A DNA stretch of 64,000 nt from Novosphingobium sp. Fuku2-ISO-50. GTDB lineage: Bacteria > Pseudomonadota > Alphaproteobacteria > Sphingomonadales > Sphingomonadaceae. Positions within the stretch are counted from its first letter, which is position 1. Every line of letters starts with the position of its first letter. The notes under the pieces were generated by a model that saw only the letters and a program-made list of their open reading frames with translations, made no database searches and had not been told where the DNA came from. Location of the stretch: positions 36,918 to 100,917 of the forward strand of contig NZ_KQ954299.1 in NCBI RefSeq assembly GCF_001519055.1, in the 5' to 3' direction. A program made the translations under genes and the position numbers. Of the stretch, positions 42,503-51,681 are shown piece after piece.

Positions 42503-45136
42503 CTAAGCGACGGCACGGAGGAGTATCCTGTTTCCGGGCACGTGGCGGAAGGCGCGATCACGGCAAGTAAGCAAGATGATCTGCATCCGCGTTGATGCCT
42601 CTGTTAGGATCTCGATCATCGTATCGAGGCGGCCATCGTCGGAATAAACCAGCGGATCGTCCAGGATGAGCGACACGGGTTTCCCTTGCTCAAGTAGCAG
42701 GTCAGCAAAGGCAATGCGGGTGAGGACGGCGAGTTGCTCCTGCGTGCCGCGGGAGAGGTTAGCGCAGCTTTCGTCAACGCCAGTCCGGCTGACGCTCGCG
42801 AGCGATAGATCCTCGGCGAAGGTAAGGTCGCAGTCCGGCAGCAGTTGTGAGATATACCGCTTCGCGCGCTTCGCAACCGGGCCGACGAACTTCGCGGCGG
42901 TCTCGTTTCTCGCGCTTTCCAGCGTGTCGCGGAGCAGCTTCAGCGTGTCTGCTTCCTCCGTTACCCGCTGAAGTGCGGCATTCGCCGCTTCAACTTCCTC
43001 TTGCGCCGCTGAGGCGCGATCGGCCAGGCCGAGCCCGCCTTCGCTCTCGATCGTCCCCTCGAACCGGGCGATCTCAGTTTCCAGTCTGGTCCGTGTTTCA
43101 GCGGCTACCCTGACGCGCGCGTCGATGACTTCGATCTTGCGATTGATCGCGCCGACATCATGCGCCGATGCGTTTCGCTCGGCCTCCTCTAGGCGGACGG
43201 CCACTTGGGCTGCCATCTCTCTTGCTCGGTCTAGATCCGCATCAAGAGTCGCCCATTCCGGGCGAGCCTCAATCTCCTTGAGGAGGGCAACTGCGTTGGC
43301 GAGGTCACTCACAGCGCCCGCTTCGGCCTGTGCAAGCGGTGCATCAGCTTCTTCGGCACGTCGCAGCGCTGCGATCGTACTGTCCTGTGCCCCCTCAGCC
43401 CGCGCTAGCCTCTTGTCGGCCGCCTCAACGGCGACGGCAAGTGCGCTCAGATCGGGGAGCGCCACTTCCGCCTCGGTTTTTTCGGGCTCGAGCTTTACGA
43501 TAAACAGCTTCAGCGAATCAGCACCGGCTGCGATCTGCAGCGTATCGTCGGCGGGTGTGGCCGCCTCGATCCGTGCAGCAAGCGTACGTAGTTCGGCGGC
43601 GGCATCGCGAGCCGCCTCGTTGCGAGATCGAGCAGCCGCAAGGTCGGCGACTTGGAGCTCGTCGAGCGCGGCCTTCTGTTTGTGAATAGCCGCAGTAAGG
43701 GTCTCTTCGACACTGGCCGCCGCAGCCGGCGGGCTAACGGTCAACGTTGCCCCTCCGATCACGATGCGAGCGGCACGGGTAATGATGCGCTCGCCAGCGG
43801 GCATCGGCTCACCATCAATCATCACCCCCTTGATGGCACCAGATAGCGTCAAGCGGGTAGCACCTGCGTCCAAGACGGCTTGCGCCTGATTCACCGAACG
43901 ATCGTTCGCCTCAAGCGCTTCGATCGTCTTGGCCGAAATGGCGGTTGCGGCGCGCGTCTTTGCCTCGGCATGCAACTGCTCGAGCTTAAGCAACTCATTA
44001 TGACGACGGCGGGCGGCGGCGATCGCGGACTGGCGACGGCTGACGCGGACAGCTTCTTCACCCGCTAAAAGCGCTGCTCGGGCGTCTTGACGCTCATTGC
44101 GTGCCGCCTCAAGGTCCTCGCGTGCCGTAGTGACCTTGGCCTTGCCGATCGCGAGAGCGTCCCGGAGTTCGGCACGCTTAGCGCGGGCTGTCTCCACTGC
44201 GGTCGTCGCGTTATCGCGCGAGATCGCCGCCGCGCCGTGGCGAGATTTCAGATCCTCCAAACCCTTCAGCTTCGCAACGGCTGCCTCCCGCTCGGCCCTT
44301 CGCGTAGAAAGGATCTGCGCTGCCGCCCTAGCGATATCGAGAGAGTCGACCAGTTCCTTGCGATCCTGCGCATCGGTCTCGTCCGCGATTTCCCGCTGGA
44401 TGATCTTGAGCCGCCCGCGCGCTGCATCAAGGTCGGAGAAACTTTTCTCCAATGCGGCGAGACGTTCATTTGCCTCGCGTGCAGCATCTGCCGCAGCGTC
44501 AGCCCGATCCCGCGCGTCATTCTGCCGCCCGCGCTTCTGGCCGGTGGGAGACCAGTACAGCTCATATTGCGCGTCAATCCGTTGACGTACGCGCCGATAC
44601 GCCTCTCCACCCATGATCGAACCGACTTCAGCTTCGAGGGTAGAAGCGATCGTGTCACGAACGATCTGTCCGGGCCCCGAAACGGCGAGTGCCTCAGTCT
44701 GTGCGACCCACAGCAGCCCCAACGCCCCATATGTCGAAACATCGCCCCCGCGACTGGTATCACGGACCGAACCGAACAGGGTATTAAGCCGTGCCTCCGC
44801 GTCGTCGCCTTGGGCCCGGCCCTGGGGACCTGAAATCTCAAGAGAGGGGCCCCTGAGGAAGCGCTTCGTGAGCGACCAAGGAGCTCCGTCGACGTCGAAC
44901 GTCACCTTGATCTCGGGACCCACCGCCTCGCCGTAGGGCGCAAAGGACTGGGCAAGCTGATTTCGCGTGTTATGGCGAACAAAGAAGGCGGCGCGCAGCG
45001 CCTCGAGCAACGTCGATTTGCCGGTTTCGTTCGGCTCGATGACGATGTTCAATCCGTCCGTGAGATTCTCGATCGCGAAGGGCGTCCTGAATTTTCGAAA
45101 GCCGTCGAGCGCGATCTGCCGGATGACGAGGCTCAT
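42503..45136 (-). CDS. Rad50/SbcC/YhaN-like SMC ATPase
   Basis: The 877-residue protein has split ATPase halves: Walker A EPNETGKSTLLEAL near 35 at the N terminus, and the signature NLSRGTQEQLAVLTRIAF and Walker B VSLILDDPLVYSDD near 820. Between them lie about 600 residues rich in Ala, Arg and Glu typical of coiled coil, interrupted by an ordered segment with VSPPAAAAS near 470 where a zinc hook or hinge would lie; no CxxC is seen. It overlaps the Mre11-like gene (ATGA), so the two should form one nuclease complex. Confidence 0.85.
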   Translation of the reverse strand: MSLVIRQIALDGFRKFRTPFAIENLTDGLNIVIEPNETGKSTLLEALRAAFFVRHNTRNQLAQSFAPYGEAVGPEIKVTFDVDGAPWSLTKRFLRGPSLEISGPQGRAQGDDAEARLNTLFGSVRDTSRGGDVSTYGALGLLWVAQTEALAVSGPGQIVRDTIASTLEAEVGSIMGGEAYRRVRQRIDAQYELYWSPTGQKRGRQNDARDRADAAADAAREANERLAALEKSFSDLDAARGRLKIIQREIADETDAQDRKELVDSLDIARAAAQILSTRRAEREAAVAKLKGLEDLKSRHGAAAISRDNATTAVETARAKRAELRDALAIGKAKVTTAREDLEAARNERQDARAALLAGEEAVRVSRRQSAIAAARRRHNELLKLEQLHAEAKTRAATAISAKTIEALEANDRSVNQAQAVLDAGATRLTLSGAIKGVMIDGEPMPAGERIITRAARIVIGGATLTVSPPAAAASVEETLTAAIHKQKAALDELQVADLAAARSRNEAARDAAAELRTLAARIEAATPADDTLQIAAGADSLKLFIVKLEPEKTEAEVALPDLSALAVAVEAADKRLARAEGAQDSTIAALRRAEEADAPLAQAEAGAVSDLANAVALLKEIEARPEWATLDADLDRAREMAAQVAVRLEEAERNASAHDVGAINRKIEVIDARVRVAAETRTRLETEIARFEGTIESEGGLGLADRASAAQEEVEAANAALQRVTEEADTLKLLRDTLESARNETAAKFVGPVAKRAKRYISQLLPDCDLTFAEDLSLASVSRTGVDESCANLSRGTQEQLAVLTRIAFADLLLEQGKPVSLILDDPLVYSDDGRLDTMIEILTEASTRMQIILLTCRDRAFRHVPGNRILLRAVA

Positions 45137-46242
45137 GCTTGCTCCTCTCGGCTGTACTCGACGAATAGTCGTTCGAGCGCCCGCTTTGCCACGGAACAGT
45201 CCTGTCCTGCTGCCTCGATCTTCGCATTGAGCTTAGCCGCGGCAGTACCGAGCATCCCTTCGACGGCGAGCGCTGCGAGGTCTTCCTCGCGAGGGCGACC
45301 GACAAGATCTTCCGCCCGCACAGTTAGGTGCCGCAATCGGTGACCAATGTCGTTTTCGAGCCGGCCGAGCATCGCGACCCGGTCGCTGAGGCTGGTGATG
45401 CCGGCCAAGTTCAGTTGCAGAAGCGTGTTCGGGGCGTCGATGCCGGTCAGGAGTTGCTCGCATTCGGCATCGAAAGAGTTTTTGTCATTGACCATCCAAT
45501 CGCGAGTGAGCCACTGGAAGCGACCCGTCCGAATTGGTACCACTGTCGGAGCAAGGTCGGGCTGAAGATCGACGACGAGGGCTTGACCCGGGTCATCGCG
45601 CTGAAAGCGGTCCGTTTCCGGCGTTCCGGAATACCACGTCCGGGCGTCGACCTTCAGGGTGCCGTGCCAGTCGCCAAGTGCAAGATAGTCGAGCTTCGAT
45701 AGCTTTGTGCGATCGGGGGCGATCTGGTTTTTGGTCTCTCCGCGCGACCCAAAGTCCCGGATCGAGCCGTGTGCGACGCCGATGCGCAGTCGCGCACCTG
45801 GGGTCTCCATCACATCGAAGAGAGCTGTCGGATCCTCGAGGTTGTGCCGGTGGATGAGCGGAGCAGGGAGCAGCCAGACGCCCTCCTCGACCTCCCGCGG
45901 TTCGGGTTCCGAGACAATGACAATCTTTTCACCGGCCCGTTGCCGGACGCGATCCCAGAGGCCGCCGTTGCGCGCAAAGTCGTGGTTTCCTGGAAGTAGC
46001 CACCAACGACAGGCATACCTGTCCATGCGTGAGATCGCCTGCACAATCGTGCGATCTTCCGGACCCTCGGTATCGAAGATGTCGCCGGCGACTATAACAT
46101 GCTGCGCGCCATGCTCGGCGGCCGCCCGGCCAAGCGCGTCGACCGCGTCGAAGCGCGCCTCCGTCAGCGCCCCGCGAACATCGGGATCGAAGCGGCCATA
46201 GGGCTTGCCAAGTTGCCAGTCGGCGGAGTGTATGAACTTCAT
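45133..46242 (-). CDS. Mre11/SbcD/YhaO-like metallophosphoesterase nuclease
   Basis: The 369-residue protein has the full calcineurin-like nuclease set: IHSADWQLGKPYGR at the N terminus (DxH-type ligands), IVAGDIFDTEGPED near 50, LPGNHDFARNGG near 84, GVAHGSIRDFG near 155 and LALGDWHG near 188. It is first in the four-gene operon and coupled to the Rad50-like gene. The pair would process DNA ends; beside a Gabija-like pair in an island, a defence role is likely. Housekeeping repair is the alternative, though the mobile setting argues against it. Confidence 0.87.
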   Translation of the reverse strand: MKFIHSADWQLGKPYGRFDPDVRGALTEARFDAVDALGRAAAEHGAQHVIVAGDIFDTEGPEDRTIVQAISRMDRYACRWWLLPGNHDFARNGGLWDRVRQRAGEKIVIVSEPEPREVEEGVWLLPAPLIHRHNLEDPTALFDVMETPGARLRIGVAHGSIRDFGSRGETKNQIAPDRTKLSKLDYLALGDWHGTLKVDARTWYSGTPETDRFQRDDPGQALVVDLQPDLAPTVVPIRTGRFQWLTRDWMVNDKNSFDAECEQLLTGIDAPNTLLQLNLAGITSLSDRVAMLGRLENDIGHRLRHLTVRAEDLVGRPREEDLAALAVEGMLGTAAAKLNAKIEAAGQDCSVAKRALERLFVEYSREEQA

Positions 46243-46575
46243 TTCGTCATCTTAACCATAATTGTGCCGGTTCAAAGCAGCGCATGCAAAATGATCCGCA
46301 ATCCCTGCTTGTTCAACCGCAATTTCAGAATATTGAACGTCCTTTGGCCGCCGAGTTGCCTTCTCTGGTGCATGAAGCCATTGCTGCCAGTTATCCTGCT
46401 ATGACTGAGAACCGTCCGTCTAATCGGCTGATTAGCCTTGGTGGGCTACACTAAACGAACGTCGGCTTACAAGAATGGCATTTAGTGTCTCGAGCAATGG
46501 CTCTTGGGGCGTTAGACGTCAAAGTGAGAGCGGGAGGAAAGGCTTTCGAGTTCCCCGAACCCGAAAGGATCTTCC
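46243..46575. promoter_or_regulatory. Divergent promoter region between the defence operon and the strawberry-notch gene
   Basis: The 333-bp gap is relatively AT-rich. It contains a palindrome, CTAATCGGCTGATTAG (46420-46435), and TTCAGAATATTGAA near 46325, either of which could bind a regulator. No gene is supported. Confidence 0.45.
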
Positions 46576-49500
46576 ATGTATCGCAGCCCAGAGCAGCCCG
46601 CAGCATATGTAGGCCAACTTATCGAAGCCTCGCTCTGTTTAGCGCCCCATCTGGATACTTGCCAAAACTTTACCCGCAAGATGCTAAATTCGGCGATGCA
46701 GGCAGTGACCGGCTACACCTCGGCCTCAGGAGCATGGTCCCAGCGCGACAGCTTCCAGATGCTTGAAATAGCCGTTGTCCAATGGCTGATCGAGCAATCG
46801 ATTCCGTCCTCTGTCCAGCAGACACTCGCCTTTCTCTATGATCTCGAAGCCCGCCTGCCAACCCAAACGGTCCGCAGCGAGGAGCAGATCGAGCATCAAC
46901 ACTTTTCGACGCCGCTTGGGCTGGCCTGGTTGGCGGCACATCTTGCCGACATCCAGCCAGACGACCTCGTGCTCGAACCCAGTGCAGGCACCGGAATGCT
47001 GGCGATCTGGGCCAGACATGCCACCAGCCTCCAACTCAACGAGATCGATCCTATTCGCCAAGAGATACTGCGCCACCAAATCCCCACCGGGCAGGTGACC
47101 GGCTTTGATGCTGCGCGCATTGGCGCCCATCTAACGCAGCGCCCCAGCGTCGCGCTGATGAACCCGCCCTTTGCCCGCAACGCCGCTGGCCTCGAAGATC
47201 CCACCACGGCTGCCCGCCATTTGGCGGCAGCGTTGGGCGCTCTGAAGCCCGATGGCCGTTTGGTCGCCATCATGCCGGATGGTTTCCAGCCCAATGGCCG
47301 CCGCGCAGAACTGTTCCAGCGCGCACTACAGGGCGCGAGCGTGACCTTCCATGCGCGACTTGAAGGAGCATTCGCCAAACAAAGTACTTCGATTCCAGTT
47401 CGCCTGCTGGTGATCGACAAATGTGCTGGTGCAATCAACACTACCGTCATCAACCGATCGACCCTCGCAGACCTGATTCCCTTCCTGTCCAAGGTTCCTG
47501 CACGCCGTCGCGTCTCGGCCGAGTTGCCGCTTGTGGTCGCGCCTCCGGCGCAGCATTCCAAATCCACCTCGCCCCTGCTTGGCGGATTTCGGTCAGCCAC
47601 CTCGAGACTGGCCACTGCGATGGCCCGCAGCGATGCCAACGGCGCCATTCCTCTGGCCTACACTGTCCGCGACACCATCGCCGATGCCGAGCAGGCCATC
47701 GGCGTCTATGTCGCCTATCGGCCGCAACGCCTGGTCTTTGACGACGCGGCGGATCACCCGACTCAACTGGTGGAATCGGCGGCTATGGCCTCAGTCGCGC
47801 TCCCGGCGCCCAGCTATGTCCCCCAGCTTCCCGCCAAGGTGATCCGTGATCGCGTGCTGAGCCGCGCCCAGCTTGAAACGCTGGTCCATGCGCTCGATGC
47901 GACCTCATCCGATCTTACTGGCCGCTATCGGGTGCCGGAACGCGGGCTTGAACTGGTGCCAGATGCCGACGGTGCCAGCTACCGGCGTGGCTTCTTCCTT
48001 GGTGATGGCACCGGGGCGGGCAAAGGCCGCCAACTCGCCTCGATCCTGATGGATCAATGGCTGCGAGGCAGCCGCCGCCATCTCTGGATCAGCGAAAGCA
48101 ACGCCTTGATCGAGGATGCCCGCCGCGACTGGCAGGCGCTGGGCGGCATCGCCCTCGACATCCAGCCTCTCTCCAAGATCAAACCCGAGGTTAAGATCCG
48201 GCAAGCTGATGGCATTCTCTTCGCCTCCTATTCCACGCTGCGCAGCGGAACCGGCGAGAAGACCCGCCTCCAGCAATTACTGGAGTGGCTCACCTCGGAT
48301 TTCGACGGCGTGATCCTATTCGACGAGGCGCACGCCATGGGCGGCGTCGCTGGCGGTGAAGGACGATTCGGCGTAACCAAAGGCTCGCAGCAAGGGATCG
48401 CTGGCGTCGAATTGCAGAACCGTCTGCCGCGCGCCCGGGTGATCTATGCCTCGGCCACTGGGGCCTCGGACGTGAACAATCTTGCCTATGCTGTCCGGCT
48501 TGGCCTGTGGGGTGAAGGGACCGCCTTCCCGGATCGTACCTCCTTCATTGCCCGTATCCGCGAGGGCGGCATCGCCGCGATGGAACTGGTCGCGCGCGAA
48601 TTGAAGGCGATGGGCGTCTACACGGCGCGTGCGCTTTCCTACGCTGGCGTCGAGTACGACATCCTCGAACACGCGCTGACCCCGCGCCAAATCGCGGATT
48701 TCGATGCTTATGCCGATGCTTGGGCAATCATCCACCGCAACCTTGAGGCCGCGCTGGGCGCATCGGGCGTCACCGATCCGCTCGAGGGCAAGACCCTCAA
48801 TGGCCAGGCGTTGTCGGCGGCCCGCTCACGCTTTGAAAGTTCGAAGCAGCGCTTCTTCGGCCAACTCCTGCTGTCGATGAAGCTGCCCTCGCTGCTCCCC
48901 GCCATCGAGGAGGCACTGGCCACCGAGCACAGCGTCGTCATTCAACTGGTTTCGACCGCCGAGGCCTTGCTCGATCGGCGCTTGGCCGATCTCTCGGCTG
49001 AGGACCGCGCCGAGATCCAACTTGATCTTTCGCCCCGCGAGATCGTGGCGGATTATCTCGACAATGCCTTCCCGACCCGTGCCATGGAAAGCTACTGGGA
49101 CGAGGACGGCAATGAACGCTCGCGCCCGATGATCGATGAGGCGGGCAATCCGGTGCATTCGCAGGAGGCCTTGCGGATCAAGGCTGAGACACTGGAATTG
49201 CTCGGCGCGCTGCCGCCGATCGTCCCCGCGCTCGATGCCATCATTTCGCGCTTCGGCACAGATGCGGTGGCCGAGATCACCGGCCGCATGCGCCGCCTGG
49301 TAACCTTGCCCGACGGCAGTCAGCGGCTTGAATCGCGCACCGCCAACCAGTCGCTGGCCGATGCCAATGCCTTCATGGGCGGGGCCAAGCGGATCCTCGT
49401 ATTCTCGGATGCTGGCGGCACTGGACGCTCCTACCACGCCAGCCTCGACGTCAAGAACCAGCAGCGTCGCATGCACTTTCTGCTAGAGCCGGGTTGGCGC

Positions 49501-50793
49501 GCGGACCGCGCCATCCAGGGGCTTGGCCGCACCAACCGCACCCATCAGGCATCGGCGCCGGTGTTTCGTCCCGTCACCACCGATTGCCGCGGCGAGCGGC
49601 GTTTCATCTCGACCATTGCCCGCCGCCTCGATGCGCTTGGCGCGCTGACGCGCGGCCAGCGGCAGACGGGTGGGCAGAACCTGTTCGATCCTGCCGACAA
49701 TCTCGAGAGCGATTACGCCCGCGAGGCGCTGACGCGCTGGTATCACTTGCTGCATCAAGGCAAGCTCACCAGCACCACCTTTGCCGATTTCTGCGAGCGT
49801 ACCGGCCTCCAGCTTGAGCAGGAAGGCTGCCTAACCGACAACCTTCCGCCCATCCAGCGCTGGCTCAACCGCATTCTGGCGCTACCCATCGCGCTCCAGA
49901 ACGCGGTCTTCGATGAATTCTTGGGGTTGGTCGAAGCGCGCATCGATGCTGCGCGCAAGGCGGGCACTTTCGATGCCGGCGTCGAGACGCTGGTGGCCGA
50001 CAAGTTGACCATCATCGAGGAGCGGATCTTGCGCGAGGATGCCAATGGCGCATCGACGCAGCTTCTGACCCTTGAAGCCCAGTGGGCGCCCAAGTTCACC
50101 CCGCTCGCCGAGATCGTGAAACGCGTTGGCCCCAAAAATCGACTACTGCGCAATGGCCGCTCTTCGCGCGTGGCGCTGTTGATGCCCGACCGCACGCGCC
50201 TGATGGATGATGGCACGCCGGTCGCCAGCTTCACGCTGCATCGCCCCGGCGGGCGAAGCTGGCTCACCGCCGACGAACTTGCCGAGAGCCATTGGGACGA
50301 TTGTGACCGCGAGGCTTTCGAGCAGGCCTGGCAGGTCGAGGCCGATGATCTGGCCACCAAGCCCTATACCGAGCGCTTCTACCTTGCGACGGGCCGTCTG
50401 CTGCCGATCTGGAACCTACTGGGGGATGAGGCGCAGGTTCGCCGCCTCGTTATCCAGGATGGCCGATCCTTGCTGGGGCGCATTGTGCCCGCCGAAGCGG
50501 TCAACATGCTGCTCGACAAGCTGGGCATTGGCGATCGCATCGCGCTCTCGCCCGAGCAATTGGTCGATGCGGCGCTGGGCGGCAAGGTCGTACCCATCGA
50601 TGCCTTGTCCGGCACCAGCCTCAAGCGCTCCCGCGTGAATGGCGAGCAGCGGCTTGAGGTCATCGGCTTTGATCCGCGCGCTCTGCCTTCCTGGAAGGCC
50701 AAGGGCTGTTTCACCGAGATCATCGCCTATCAGACCCGGCTGTTCATGCCGGTGAATAGCGCTCGGGAAATCGTGGAGACGTTGGCGGCTTAG
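46576..50793 (+). CDS. Strawberry-notch-like helicase with N-terminal DNA methyltransferase domain
   Basis: The 1405-residue protein has an N6-adenine methyltransferase-like region (LEPSAGTGMLAIWA near 135, ALMNPPFARN near 195). An SF2 helicase follows, with GDGTGAGKGRQLA near 476, FDEAHAMGG near 583 and VIYASATGASD near 630. The Sno-type C-terminal helicase domain contains FMGGAKRILVFSDAGGTGRSYHA and QGLGRTNRTHQ near 980. Such fusions are frequent on alphaproteobacterial plasmids and ICEs, where they may modify or protect incoming element DNA; the exact role is unknown. The SAM-binding and NPPF motifs look intact. Confidence 0.85.
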   Translation: MYRSPEQPAAYVGQLIEASLCLAPHLDTCQNFTRKMLNSAMQAVTGYTSASGAWSQRDSFQMLEIAVVQWLIEQSIPSSVQQTLAFLYDLEARLPTQTVRSEEQIEHQHFSTPLGLAWLAAHLADIQPDDLVLEPSAGTGMLAIWARHATSLQLNEIDPIRQEILRHQIPTGQVTGFDAARIGAHLTQRPSVALMNPPFARNAAGLEDPTTAARHLAAALGALKPDGRLVAIMPDGFQPNGRRAELFQRALQGASVTFHARLEGAFAKQSTSIPVRLLVIDKCAGAINTTVINRSTLADLIPFLSKVPARRRVSAELPLVVAPPAQHSKSTSPLLGGFRSATSRLATAMARSDANGAIPLAYTVRDTIADAEQAIGVYVAYRPQRLVFDDAADHPTQLVESAAMASVALPAPSYVPQLPAKVIRDRVLSRAQLETLVHALDATSSDLTGRYRVPERGLELVPDADGASYRRGFFLGDGTGAGKGRQLASILMDQWLRGSRRHLWISESNALIEDARRDWQALGGIALDIQPLSKIKPEVKIRQADGILFASYSTLRSGTGEKTRLQQLLEWLTSDFDGVILFDEAHAMGGVAGGEGRFGVTKGSQQGIAGVELQNRLPRARVIYASATGASDVNNLAYAVRLGLWGEGTAFPDRTSFIARIREGGIAAMELVARELKAMGVYTARALSYAGVEYDILEHALTPRQIADFDAYADAWAIIHRNLEAALGASGVTDPLEGKTLNGQALSAARSRFESSKQRFFGQLLLSMKLPSLLPAIEEALATEHSVVIQLVSTAEALLDRRLADLSAEDRAEIQLDLSPREIVADYLDNAFPTRAMESYWDEDGNERSRPMIDEAGNPVHSQEALRIKAETLELLGALPPIVPALDAIISRFGTDAVAEITGRMRRLVTLPDGSQRLESRTANQSLADANAFMGGAKRILVFSDAGGTGRSYHASLDVKNQQRRMHFLLEPGWRADRAIQGLGRTNRTHQASAPVFRPVTTDCRGERRFISTIARRLDALGALTRGQRQTGGQNLFDPADNLESDYAREALTRWYHLLHQGKLTSTTFADFCERTGLQLEQEGCLTDNLPPIQRWLNRILALPIALQNAVFDEFLGLVEARIDAARKAGTFDAGVETLVADKLTIIEERILREDANGASTQLLTLEAQWAPKFTPLAEIVKRVGPKNRLLRNGRSSRVALLMPDRTRLMDDGTPVASFTLHRPGGRSWLTADELAESHWDDCDREAFEQAWQVEADDLATKPYTERFYLATGRLLPIWNLLGDEAQVRRLVIQDGRSLLGRIVPAEAVNMLLDKLGIGDRIALSPEQLVDAALGGKVVPIDALSGTSLKRSRVNGEQRLEVIGFDPRALPSWKAKGCFTEIIAYQTRLFMPVNSAREIVETLAA

Positions 50794-50819
50794 TAGGTAT
50801 CAAAACGGTCGGTGGCTGG

Positions 50820-51002
50820 TCACCACTGGCCGCCCGCCTTGGCAATCTCATCAAGTAGGGCTTGCTTAGATAGCGTGCGCCGCTTGCCCTCATTGCGGGG
50901 AACATCGACGGCGCCCACGACAAGACGGCGCTCGGCTATGCGCTTGCCAAGCGTGGAGAGACTGATGGCCTCACGCGTCGTCTTCAAGGTCTTGAACGCC
51001 AT
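50820..51002 (-). CDS. Small protein downstream of a nucleotidyltransferase, possible toxin-antitoxin partner
   Basis: A 60-residue basic protein (MAFKTLKTTREAISLSTLGKRIAERRLVVG...LLDEIAKAGGQW) starts inside the end of the preceding nucleotidyltransferase gene, a 32-base overlap, so the pair is co-translated. I recognise no domain. Two-gene units of a nucleotidyltransferase and a small basic protein are often toxin-antitoxin systems, but which protein would be the toxin cannot be told here. Confidence 0.5.
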   Translation of the reverse strand: MAFKTLKTTREAISLSTLGKRIAERRLVVGAVDVPRNEGKRRTLSKQALLDEIAKAGGQW

Positions 51003-51525
51003 AGGTCTGCGCCGTTTCTTCGCGAATTCGTCGATCCATATAATGGAGATCAAGGCCTTCAGAAAGAGTGAATAACGCTTTGGCCTGTCCGAGCATGTCC
51101 CGGGCCGCGCCAGAAGCGTATTGGCCCATTCGGTCGGCAATCAGATCCTCAACGGAAATCACGGCCACTGTGCCGTGAGCTTCAACTTCGATCATCTGGA
51201 GAAGGCTTGTATCGGCATAGCCATCAAGCAATCGGCTGCCGACGACCTCGAAGCCCAATTTGAGATCGGGATGAATCCAGCCCCGCGTGGAAACGCCCGG
51301 ACCACTGGGCCTTATGAAGCCATGTTTCATCATGATGGTCTCGAGCGCGGTCTGTTGCGTAGAGACCAGATCAAAGTCACCAGTGTTCACCGCGCCTTGG
51401 GTATAGAGTTCGACCGCACCTCCGCCGACAAGGATCGGCGGCTTCAGATCCAATTCGTCCATAGCCGAACTGATCTCGGCCAGCTTTTCAAGCGCTGCTT
51501 CAAATTGTGGTCGCCACTGAGTCAT
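50971..51525 (-). CDS. Nucleotidyltransferase-fold protein
   Basis: The 184-residue protein has a nucleotidyltransferase core: PPILVGGGAVELYTQGAVNTGDFDLV, where GG...E...T.D.D corresponds to the catalytic pattern, followed by GFEVVGSRLLDG and ISVEDLIADRMGQYASG. The latter resembles the end of AbiEii/MNT-type domains. It is placed between two backbone genes of the island on the opposite strand, as expected of a cargo insertion. A toxin-antitoxin or addiction role is inferred. The longer frame upstream is opposite the ParB-like gene and is rejected. Confidence 0.7.
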   Translation of the reverse strand: MTQWRPQFEAALEKLAEISSAMDELDLKPPILVGGGAVELYTQGAVNTGDFDLVSTQQTALETIMMKHGFIRPSGPGVSTRGWIHPDLKLGFEVVGSRLLDGYADTSLLQMIEVEAHGTVAVISVEDLIADRMGQYASGAARDMLGQAKALFTLSEGLDLHYMDRRIREETAQTYGVQDLEDDA

Positions 51526-51681
51526 GATTGGTTGCTTCAAGCATCTGGCGCCTCCTGTCGATGGAAATGTCGCGTCAATCTTGGATTGGAGAAAAGGGGA
51601 AAGCCATGGGGGCGAGGCCCCCTGGAGGCGAAAGTGTCTCCATGATCCGGGCCTCTCGACCCAAGCGCGGGAGACCCTATC

